In this document: piece by piece, positions 27,451-35,952 of the stretch
How the letters are laid out: every line of letters starts with the position of its first letter
Position numbering within the stretch: position 1 is the first letter of the stretch
NCBI GenBank assembly: GCA_020635905.1
Contig: JACJYV010000001.1
Location: forward strand, 1,477,282-1,541,281
DNA: 64,000 nt
Source of the DNA: Bacteroidia bacterium
GTDB lineage: Bacteria; Bacteroidota; Bacteroidia; J057; JADKCL01
Reading direction: 5' to 3'
Notes under the pieces: model-generated
Database searches by the model: none
Seen by the model: the letters and a program-made list of their open reading frames with translations, nothing else
What the model was told of the DNA's origin: nothing
Made by a program: the position numbers and the translations under genes

Positions 27451-30400
27451 ATGAAAGAATCTGAATTCCAACCATTGAAACTTCTGGCAAATGACGCAGC
27501 CAGTCATTTTTTCTCTGATCTCTTAATGGAAGTTAAAAGAACAGGTCCTTCCTTGACTGACAAAATGAGGGGATTCCGAGCCTTCCTTGAAGACATTTAT
27601 AAAGAAATTACCAAAAATGAGACCAGGTCATTTAGAAGCCTTAATGAAATGATGATTTTCATTTCGGAAACATATAATGTTGCAAGAAGGATTAAGGACG
27701 AGGCTAATGGGTTAAGGGTTCTTTTCAACGAACTTGCTCACAAGCGGGTTCAGAGCAATCAAGAAAAGTACCTTGCGTCCATTCAGGCATTGGCTTTTGT
27801 GATTTATTATTTTTCCTCCACTTCAATTCCCCCGGAAATATCACAGCTCCTCATTAATTTTCCCGACCTTACCCTTATTCCCCCACACAGGAATCCACCA
27901 GAAACAGTTTCTTTTGACAGAGCTATTGTAATAAAAAAAACAATTATCGAAAATTCCGACTCTATCGAATTGATTTGTGAGTCTGAAAATGATCTGGGAA
28001 GATACACACTTTCATTAAAAGACCAGTTGATTGAAGGAGAGGTAAAGTATTATGGTCAACAATTTTACCAAACCGGGCTCATCATTTGGAACTTTGCGTG
28101 CATAAATGTCTTCAAAATATCAAAGGATAAAAACCGGGAAAACTATTTCCACGTCAATTATGATAGCAACCTGGTTATAGAGCCTGACTTTTTAATGGAT
28201 GCCACGACCCTGGCCAGGGCATATTTTGACAAAATGACCTCCACCGGCCTATGGATCTTCCGGAATCCAATTCTGCCATTCGTTGAAAAGTTAAATGGAG
28301 TAGAGCCAAATAAAGCTCTTTTCCTCGGATCTGTTGTGAATGAATTTCTGGATAAAATCCTTCTTGAGGAAAACTTTGATTTCGATGAATCCTTTACCGC
28401 ATCCTTGAGGGATCAAGTCTGGAATGCACTCAATATTGGAATGGACAATCTTACAGTAATAAAGCAGGAATTACAAACACATCATTTGTCAAATTTAATC
28501 AATGCAAGAAAGGAGCTATTAAGAAACGATCCAATCATTGAGCCAGCATTTTTTTCATCTCTTTATGGAATTCAAGGGCGATTGGATTTGATGTCAGAAA
28601 ACCAAAGCCAACCTTTCAAAAAAGATATTTATGAGCTTAAATCTGGAAGCCCTCCTACAGATCCTGCTCAGGTCAAGATTGACCATGAGATGCAGGTAAT
28701 TGCTTACAATTTATTGCTTAACTCAACATTTGAGAATAGCAGAACGGGCACCTCAGCGATTCTTTATTCGAAGGCAACAAATACCCCATTGAGGAATGTT
28801 AATCATAACTTCAGAAAAGAGCAGGACCTATTGATGATCCGTAACCAATTAATCAGTATTTATTTTTCAATTTCATTTGGGGATTATTCTCTATTTGAAG
28901 ATCTAAAAAGGGGCAATTTTGGAGATTCTCCGCCCTATCAGAATCAAAAAGAGAACTTCACTTCAATTGGCGAAGCCTATGCCAAATCCAGCAAGTTGGA
29001 GAAACGGTACTTCGAAGAATATACTAGCTTTATCATCCGGGAATTACAGGCAGGTAAAGTGGGCGATATTAATCCAAGGGAAGGGAACCGACGGGGTTTT
29101 TCAAGTCTATGGCATTTTTCCAGACAAGATAAAATTGAAAGATTCGAAATTCTGGAAGGTCTCAAATTTGAAAAAACGATTCAAACCGAAGGAAATAATG
29201 AATACGAATTCAGTTTCAATTTTCCTCCTGGCCAATTTTCGAATTTCAGGTCCGGGGATATTGCAATAATTTATCCTGACGAAGAGAAAGAATTGAGGCC
29301 TCTTTCCTATCAAATCTTAAAATGTAATGTTTCCCAACTTTCGAGCTCCGCTGTTGTATTAACCCTGCGAAATTCTCAGATAAATCAAGACTGGCTTAAG
29401 AAACATGAAAAATGGGTACTTGAGCATGATTTTCTGGATAAATCCTACTATTCCATGATGGAATCAATGGCAAACTTTTTGAAAAGTTCGCCCGAAATTA
29501 AATCAAGAATATTAGGTTTAACCCCACCCTCATTCAAAGAGACACAGTCTTTGGATCCCGACATAATAACTAAGGAGCCCTCCCCATCTCAAGTAGAAGC
29601 AATAAAACAGGCTATTGCTGCTAACGATTTTTTCCTGATCCAGGGACCTCCAGGTACGGGAAAAACTTCCAGGGTTCTAACTTATATCTTACTACACCTT
29701 TTTAGGCATACCAAAGAAAAAGTTGTCATTCTGGCATTTACCAACAAAGCTGTTGAAAAAATAATGTCCGAATTGGATAAATACAATTCTATCCAAAACA
29801 ACCCCCATCCAATTGATTACATCCATTTGTCAAGCGCATTTAAAGAATCGACCAAATCGCTTTCCGCTTTTGCCAAAGGGAAATCGTTCAGAAAAATAGA
29901 AGACCATCTGTTAAAAACCCGCATTTTCATTGGTACTCTCTCCTCTTTTCAAAGCCACCGAAACCAATTCCCATCAGGTTTAGCATTTGACACCCTTATC
30001 GTGGACGAAGCATCCCAATTAATTGAACCTCAAATAGCTGGAATAATTCCCATGTTTAAAAAGTTCATTTTAATTGGAGATCATAACCAGTTGCCCGCCA
30101 TTTCAATTCAACGAGATTCGAACTGCACTACAATAGATGAATCATTGAACCAAATTGGCATATCTGATTTGAGAGTTTCCCTATTCGAGAGATTATGGAA
30201 GCAAGCAAAAGCCAATGAAAAGAAGAATTCCTTGAATTGGAAGAGATCAACAATAATGCTTGAAGAACATTATCGAATGCATGAAGAAATTGCATTCCTT
30301 GTATCCCCATATTACGGCGGGAACCTCAAACCTGGTAACCCGATCAAGCAAACTGCGAAACTTGAAAAGGAGCCCGGGTCAATACATAACATAACAGACC

Positions 30401-30954
30401 TTCTAAAAAGTAATCGGCTCATTTTCATTGAATCACCAAAGGGAAAAGGAAAGTCTCATGATATTGAGGCAGCAAGAGTTGCCAAGGTTCTGGATGCGTT
30501 AAAATCAATTTACCAAGGCCAGAAACAATTTGATCATGAGGAGAGCATCGGAGTAATCACGCCTTGGCGGGCCCAAATAAATGCGATTCTCAGAAAAACC
30601 AATCACGACCCAGAACTAGCTCACCTTACTGTGGACACGGTGGAACGGTTTCAGGGATCAGAAAGAAACACAATTATACTTTCAATGGCTACTTCTGATA
30701 AGTTTTACCTTAGGAATCTGTCCTCCACTGCCAACAATGAACTAAATATTGAAGTTGACCGGAAATTAAATGTTTCACTTTCAAGGGCTGAGGAAAGGCT
30801 TGTTATTTTAGGAGAACCAAGGGTATTGAGAGGTAGCCAACACTACCAAAGGATAATCGAGGCAATAATGGAAAAAGGGGCCTTTATCAGTTTGGAAAAT
30901 TCCTTCGAATTATTCAATGATCGTACTTCTACCTCCGTTGAAATCATTTTCTAA
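27451..30954 (+). CDS. Dna2-like fusion of PD-(D/E)XK (Cas4-type) nuclease and SF1 helicase
   Basis: 1167 residues. The first 270 residues are unknown. A Cas4/Dna2-type nuclease follows at about 280-480: LGSVVNEFLDK helix, GRLDLM (metal-binding Asp, about 379), YELKSG (E-x-K, about 394-399) and a later QVIAYNLLL helix. The SF1 helicase has Walker A GPPGTGKTS (about 731-739), Walker B LIVDEAS (about 849-855), GDHNQLPA, EEHYRMHE, VERFQGSE (about 1065) and NVSLSRAEERL (about 1108). The iron-sulfur cysteines of Dna2/Cas4 are not evident. Processing of DNA ends or invading DNA is likely. It is the first gene of operon B and ends 1 nt before the regulator. Confidence 0.85.
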   Translation: MKESEFQPLKLLANDAASHFFSDLLMEVKRTGPSLTDKMRGFRAFLEDIYKEITKNETRSFRSLNEMMIFISETYNVARRIKDEANGLRVLFNELAHKRVQSNQEKYLASIQALAFVIYYFSSTSIPPEISQLLINFPDLTLIPPHRNPPETVSFDRAIVIKKTIIENSDSIELICESENDLGRYTLSLKDQLIEGEVKYYGQQFYQTGLIIWNFACINVFKISKDKNRENYFHVNYDSNLVIEPDFLMDATTLARAYFDKMTSTGLWIFRNPILPFVEKLNGVEPNKALFLGSVVNEFLDKILLEENFDFDESFTASLRDQVWNALNIGMDNLTVIKQELQTHHLSNLINARKELLRNDPIIEPAFFSSLYGIQGRLDLMSENQSQPFKKDIYELKSGSPPTDPAQVKIDHEMQVIAYNLLLNSTFENSRTGTSAILYSKATNTPLRNVNHNFRKEQDLLMIRNQLISIYFSISFGDYSLFEDLKRGNFGDSPPYQNQKENFTSIGEAYAKSSKLEKRYFEEYTSFIIRELQAGKVGDINPREGNRRGFSSLWHFSRQDKIERFEILEGLKFEKTIQTEGNNEYEFSFNFPPGQFSNFRSGDIAIIYPDEEKELRPLSYQILKCNVSQLSSSAVVLTLRNSQINQDWLKKHEKWVLEHDFLDKSYYSMMESMANFLKSSPEIKSRILGLTPPSFKETQSLDPDIITKEPSPSQVEAIKQAIAANDFFLIQGPPGTGKTSRVLTYILLHLFRHTKEKVVILAFTNKAVEKIMSELDKYNSIQNNPHPIDYIHLSSAFKESTKSLSAFAKGKSFRKIEDHLLKTRIFIGTLSSFQSHRNQFPSGLAFDTLIVDEASQLIEPQIAGIIPMFKKFILIGDHNQLPAISIQRDSNCTTIDESLNQIGISDLRVSLFERLWKQAKANEKKNSLNWKRSTIMLEEHYRMHEEIAFLVSPYYGGNLKPGNPIKQTAKLEKEPGSIHNITDLLKSNRLIFIESPKGKGKSHDIEAARVAKVLDALKSIYQGQKQFDHEESIGVITPWRAQINAILRKTNHDPELAHLTVDTVERFQGSERNTIILSMATSDKFYLRNLSSTANNELNIEVDRKLNVSLSRAEERLVILGEPRVLRGSQHYQRIIEAIMEKGAFISLENSFELFNDRTSTSVEIIF

Positions 30955-30955
30955 A

Positions 30956-32434
30956 ATGAAAAAAAGAAAAATCCTGATATCCTGGCTGGCATTTCAGCAA
31001 GATTTCAATGCCCAAGAAAAAGGCGAGGACCTGATCGTGAATCCATCTGGCCCAAATCCATTAATTCACGAATTCTTCTTTGATTACGACTTGCATGTCA
31101 TTCTACACATTGATCAGGAGGAAAGTCAATACAAGGCTGCTTTTCTAAGAACCTGGCTCCAGAAAAAGCACAAGGGTCACAAGGTGGAATTCAAAAAACT
31201 CTCCTTACCATCCAAAGATGTAATAAACATCGAAAGAATTCAAGCTAAGATCACCACGGAATTAATCAATTTTAGAAATGACCACTTATTCCTTTATGTA
31301 ACCCCAGGCACGAAAACCATGCATACGGCATGGCATATTGAACACCTCAATCCTGACCTGGATACCACCTTAATCCAAATCCGGGAGGGTAAACACACCC
31401 AAAGTGGTCACCCTGAGTTGATAAAAATAGATTTTGCATTTGACCACGAGCCCCGCGCTGCCATTGCCCGGGAAATTGAAATTAGCAACGGAATCCCTTC
31501 AGATAAGCCTATTATTCCAGCTGCTCTTATCCCTGCCTATCAAATCGCTGAAAAAATAGCATTAACGGACAAGGTTTCTTGTTTGATCCTGGGGGCAAGT
31601 GGAACAGGGAAGGAGGTCATCTCAAAATATATCCATGAAAATTCCAGCAGGAAAGAACAGCCTTTTATTCCAATTAACTGCTCGGCATTCCCCGATGATT
31701 TACTTGTCTCCGAACTATTCGGCTATAAAAAAGGAGCATTTACGGGGGCCGAATCCGATCATATTGGGGTTTTTGAACGTGCCAATGGTGGGACAATCCT
31801 TTTGGATGAAATTGGAGATATATCACCTAAAATGCAGAAAACTTTGTTGAGAGTTTTGCAGGAGAAGAAAATCAGGCCTTTAAAAGCCACAAAAGACGTT
31901 GACATTGATGTCAGAATTATTGCAGCTACCAATAAAAACCTGGTTGAGGCATGCAAAAACGGCGAATTCAGATGGGACCTTTATTATCGGCTTTCCATAG
32001 TCGATATCCACTTACCTCCCTTGCTGGAATGGGGAGAAAAAGCAATTATTCGGCTAATTGATCATTTCATCGAGGAGAAAAAACACATTCAGAATGGAAT
32101 AAAACTGAACCTTTCCAAAGAAGCTATCAAAGCTCTGCAAAGTTATCATTATCCTGGAAATGTCCGTGAGCTAGAAAACCTCATATCAAGACTCTATGTA
32201 GTCGCCTGGCCAAACGGTGAAAGCAAGGACCTCCCTGATCAAATTCACAGTTCTTCAATAACCAATCCATTGCTATTAGAATCCGTAGTTTCAGAGGCTG
32301 AACGCTTTCATATTGAACGCATGCTGAGGGCCAATGATTATGTCAAGGAAAGAACTGCCAAGAAAATAGGAATATCTACAAATACCCTAAAAAAAAGGAT
32401 TAAGGACCTTGGGATAGACATCCCTCCAAAATGA
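30956..32434 (+). CDS. RtcR-like regulator: CARF-like domain, sigma-54 AAA+, Fis-type HTH
   Basis: 492 residues. The N-terminal 170 residues resemble the CARF fold, with YVTPGTKTMHTAWH as the signature turn. The AAA+ domain has Walker A GASGTGKEV, an intact GAFTGA sigma-54 contact loop, Walker B ILLDEIGD, AATN sensor I and the DLYYRLS arginine motif. The C-terminus is a Fis-type helix-turn-helix (ERTAKKIGISTNTLKKRI). All parts needed for a ligand-gated sigma-54 activator are present. ATG at 30956, one nucleotide after the previous stop, is chosen over an upstream overlapping ATG at 30917. The stop overlaps the helicase ATG by 4 nt. Its likely target is operon B itself. Confidence 0.85.
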   Translation: MKKRKILISWLAFQQDFNAQEKGEDLIVNPSGPNPLIHEFFFDYDLHVILHIDQEESQYKAAFLRTWLQKKHKGHKVEFKKLSLPSKDVINIERIQAKITTELINFRNDHLFLYVTPGTKTMHTAWHIEHLNPDLDTTLIQIREGKHTQSGHPELIKIDFAFDHEPRAAIAREIEISNGIPSDKPIIPAALIPAYQIAEKIALTDKVSCLILGASGTGKEVISKYIHENSSRKEQPFIPINCSAFPDDLLVSELFGYKKGAFTGAESDHIGVFERANGGTILLDEIGDISPKMQKTLLRVLQEKKIRPLKATKDVDIDVRIIAATNKNLVEACKNGEFRWDLYYRLSIVDIHLPPLLEWGEKAIIRLIDHFIEEKKHIQNGIKLNLSKEAIKALQSYHYPGNVRELENLISRLYVVAWPNGESKDLPDQIHSSSITNPLLLESVVSEAERFHIERMLRANDYVKERTAKKIGISTNTLKKRIKDLGIDIPPK

Positions 32435-35400
32435 AAACATATAAGGACATATATCTTCGAAGCTGGAGCACCCATAAAATTGGAATTAAACCAATTCTCG
32501 GAGGAACAGGCTTGGGAAAAACCTCTGGGATGATTGATGCCATTACAGAATCTATTCAAAAAGGTGAAGGTCGAAAATTCATCTATTGTACCTACAGGCA
32601 CAATTTGCTCCAAGAGCAGGAAGATGCCTTTATTCACAAAAAGATAGGCTATACCTACCTTAAGTCAAACCTTGATATTGTAGTTAGCATTTTCAAAGGA
32701 AAGAAGGAGAAGGTGATTTTTGAAACCCTTTCAAAATCAGGCCTCTTTAATTATGAAGCTCAGAGCCAGAAAAATGAATCCAAAGGAAAAGGAATAGATC
32801 ATATTTCAAACCTTTTCAATTCCAGGCTAAAACTCATACAGGAGCTTGAAGATCCAACATTGAAAGATTTGGTGTCTAAAGAAATGGAGCGGCTTGCGGG
32901 AGATTTCTTGAAATTTTTCAAAAACTCGCTCAAAAAAGTTCGCAAGAACAACAAAAAGCTTTACCAAAACCTACTGTTATCTCCAATAATCTGGGAACTT
33001 TTCCCTTATATTCAATTTGAGAATGATCCTAATACCAGAGTTTTATTGGGGACTATCCACAAATTTCTTTACGGATTTTTTGATGGCAACCAAGAATTAA
33101 AAATAACCTCTCTTAAGGAAAACATCATTTATCTGGACGAATTCGACTTTCTTGAACCTGAGATTCTCAAAATCCTTTCCGGGGGCCCTGGGTTACAAAA
33201 TCTAATTGAGTTTGTCCGATTTTTCTACGAAGATTTTGATTATTGGGCTGATAAGGGATTTTGGCAAGAAAATCCAGATTATCAAATTATCTGGCAAAAA
33301 CTTTCTCTAATAAAAAGGTTCCTGGATGAAAAACTCAAAATCCTGGGGTTTAGCTTCCCCCAGATTCGACATTTCAGAATGAGAGATGGTGAATTTGTTG
33401 AATCCGAAAAAATTCGACTTTTTCAAACCAATAAATCAATGGTTTCAAAAAAATTCTTCCTGGAAGAAGAGAACAATTCCTGGTATATCCGGGAAAAGGA
33501 AACAAAAGAATCAAAAATTCCACAAGAGCTTTTTTTCATTCTAAACTCAGCAAGAGATAAAATTTTAGGTGCATTCAATGCCTTTCACTTAAATATAACC
33601 TTGATTGAGGACATCATTGCTTTTATTTGGAATTCAAAAAATGATGGAACTCCAGGAGTCTACGACAAATATGTTAAAGAAAACCTTCTCTATCATCGCG
33701 CCAAAGGAAATAAACCTGGCCATGGTGGACTCAAAGCTGCCACAGGATATGATCTCGGGTTTAGAATTATCAAACTAATTAGAGGCGGAATTCGACTTGA
33801 TCCGAATGGAGTTCAAATCGATCAACTTGAACTGCTTACCTCACCAGAATCTCTCATCGCAAAAATTTCAGATGAAAATTTAGTTTTTGCACTTTCAGCT
33901 ACAGTGGACATCCCCAGAGTTGTCCGATCATTTAACATGAAATGGCTGGAAGAAAATGCGCATTTCATTCCTTTCGACGAATATGATATTAAAATCATTT
34001 CCTTGCTGAAAGAAGAAAAGGGAAGGATTAGGAATTCGAATATCACCTTAAAGGTTTCGGAAGAACTCCCATCGACAAGTTCGCTTTCAACAATTTTGGA
34101 TCATTTGGAAACAATAGGTTTCTTCTCAAGCGAGAATGAAAATGAATTCGCTAGCGAATTTAGAAAATCAAGGGCATCAAGAGGCCTCCAATTGATTAAA
34201 TGGATAACAACCCAAAGCAATGGGCATAGCCATCTTATTTTCATGTCCACTTTCAGCCATTTGAAAAAAATCATTTTAGGAGAACTGCCAGAAGAATCTC
34301 TTAACCTGAAGTTAAAGGAAGATATTCATTCCTCAGTGAACGGAATGGGTTATTCTATCACTTTTCAAGGAAAATCGTGTAATGTTTTTTTTCTGGATTC
34401 GAGCCAATCTCAAGGCCTGCATCCTTTTTCGAGTAAAACGTATGATTTTTTTTCTGCCGAAAAATCAATCATTATTACCCAATACAATTCGGCAAGCAAT
34501 GGCGTCAACCTCCCATGCTTTTCTGTGAAGGGGGAAAAGAAGGACTTTGATGGAATTCATCTCATTGATGGATTCTATCATTGGTTGCCAATGCCTGGCT
34601 CTGATTTCCAACAAAAACCTATCGAAAAACAATTATTTTGGTATTTATGGAAATTGCTCCAGGAGGGAGAAATCAGCTCCAGTGCCTTCAGGTACTGCCT
34701 AAAGGAATATGATTTCAAGAAAATAAAGAAACAATATAATAATACCTCTGAGAGAACACTGAATTGCGTTTCTCTTTACATTCAAGCTCTTGGAAGGATA
34801 GAGCGATCATGGAAACTTACAGGAAAGGTTGAAGTTTCCTTGAGCAAGGATGTAATAAATGAATTCAATCGCTTTTCATTTTTGCCTGAGTATCGCGCAA
34901 TTAGGTTTTGTAGAAAAAATACGTCTTCTGTATTTATTGAGAAAATTCTTCAAGGTTCAGCCCTGATTCATAATTCATCAGGAGCCGAGGACAATGATAA
35001 ATTTATTTCTTTGACCCACCCCAACCAGAATTCCATTGAAAAAGTCAATGTCATTCTAAAAAAACTTGAAAGAGTCAGAGCAACACAAGGCTCCCCAATT
35101 GAGAGAAGAAAGATAAAGGAAGCTTGGGAAGCTCTTCGCAAGTCTATCCTCCAGCAAGATTATCTTGCTGAAATCGAATTTCCCGGGCTAAGTTTATCCG
35201 TTGCAAAAGACCTGTCAATCAGGATTTTTCCCATCCAAAATAATTTCTGGATGGACTCTCGGCAGGAAATTCTTTTTTACAAGCCCCAATCAAATGAGAC
35301 CCAATACCAATGGAACCTTAACTTAGCTTTCAAATCCATTATTAAAAACCCAATAATCTCAAAGTTCTTTAAAGAAAATGAATACCCATTGCAGTTTCAA

Positions 35401-35952
35401 GGCATTCCTTCCAAGGGTGGATTTATCTTTACTCCATATATTTATCAGGCAATTTTGACTGGGGCAATTGGGGAACAATCTGTTCAGGCGATTTTCATGC
35501 ATTTTGGAATAGAGTTTCAAACAGGAGTGGACATCCTTGATCCATTTTTTGAATTAGCGGACATCCAAATTTACAATGGGGCCATTTTCATTGATTGCAA
35601 GAATTATAGCCAAAAAACTCAGGATAAGTTTTCTCTGGATGGATGGGATAGTGGGTTTGAGCCCGATTTCACGTCGGAAAAAATATTGGATAATGCCCTA
35701 AGGAAATATCAAAAAATACGCTCTGTTTATGGTTCAGAGTCTAAATTAATTTTGCTTAACCTAATTTGTAAGAAAGGCGTCCATTCAATGCATTTTAATC
35801 AAAAATTGCAAAGAGTATCGTCTTTAGGTGAGGCTTGTATTTCGATCATTCCTGGGATGTTGCAGGAGGATAATCCAGCCGAATTGACGTTTGATTTTCA
35901 AGCACTTCTCACACTCCTTACCCAAAAACAACAAACCGATAAAATTATATGA
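32431..35952 (+). CDS. DinG/Cas3-like SF2 helicase with C-terminal PD-(D/E)XK-like domain
   Basis: 1173 residues. Walker A is GGTGLGKTS (about 25-33), motif II is IIYLDEFDF (about 233-241), motif III is ALSAT (about 487-491), motif V is QYNSASNGVNL (about 685-695) and motif VI is QALGRIERS (about 785-793). The wide gap between Walker A and motif II and the DEFD box point to the DinG/Cas3-like branch. At the C-terminus, E in GEQSVQ (about 1013), D in ELADIQI (about 1041) and FIDCKNY (D-x-K, about 1053-1059) form a plausible restriction-endonuclease-type active site. A DinG-type helicase and an REase domain are what Burroughs and colleagues described with pPIWI-RE proteins. It overlaps its neighbours by 4 nt each side. 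Confidence 0.75.
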   Translation: MKTYKDIYLRSWSTHKIGIKPILGGTGLGKTSGMIDAITESIQKGEGRKFIYCTYRHNLLQEQEDAFIHKKIGYTYLKSNLDIVVSIFKGKKEKVIFETLSKSGLFNYEAQSQKNESKGKGIDHISNLFNSRLKLIQELEDPTLKDLVSKEMERLAGDFLKFFKNSLKKVRKNNKKLYQNLLLSPIIWELFPYIQFENDPNTRVLLGTIHKFLYGFFDGNQELKITSLKENIIYLDEFDFLEPEILKILSGGPGLQNLIEFVRFFYEDFDYWADKGFWQENPDYQIIWQKLSLIKRFLDEKLKILGFSFPQIRHFRMRDGEFVESEKIRLFQTNKSMVSKKFFLEEENNSWYIREKETKESKIPQELFFILNSARDKILGAFNAFHLNITLIEDIIAFIWNSKNDGTPGVYDKYVKENLLYHRAKGNKPGHGGLKAATGYDLGFRIIKLIRGGIRLDPNGVQIDQLELLTSPESLIAKISDENLVFALSATVDIPRVVRSFNMKWLEENAHFIPFDEYDIKIISLLKEEKGRIRNSNITLKVSEELPSTSSLSTILDHLETIGFFSSENENEFASEFRKSRASRGLQLIKWITTQSNGHSHLIFMSTFSHLKKIILGELPEESLNLKLKEDIHSSVNGMGYSITFQGKSCNVFFLDSSQSQGLHPFSSKTYDFFSAEKSIIITQYNSASNGVNLPCFSVKGEKKDFDGIHLIDGFYHWLPMPGSDFQQKPIEKQLFWYLWKLLQEGEISSSAFRYCLKEYDFKKIKKQYNNTSERTLNCVSLYIQALGRIERSWKLTGKVEVSLSKDVINEFNRFSFLPEYRAIRFCRKNTSSVFIEKILQGSALIHNSSGAEDNDKFISLTHPNQNSIEKVNVILKKLERVRATQGSPIERRKIKEAWEALRKSILQQDYLAEIEFPGLSLSVAKDLSIRIFPIQNNFWMDSRQEILFYKPQSNETQYQWNLNLAFKSIIKNPIISKFFKENEYPLQFQGIPSKGGFIFTPYIYQAILTGAIGEQSVQAIFMHFGIEFQTGVDILDPFFELADIQIYNGAIFIDCKNYSQKTQDKFSLDGWDSGFEPDFTSEKILDNALRKYQKIRSVYGSESKLILLNLICKKGVHSMHFNQKLQRVSSLGEACISIIPGMLQEDNPAELTFDFQALLTLLTQKQQTDKII

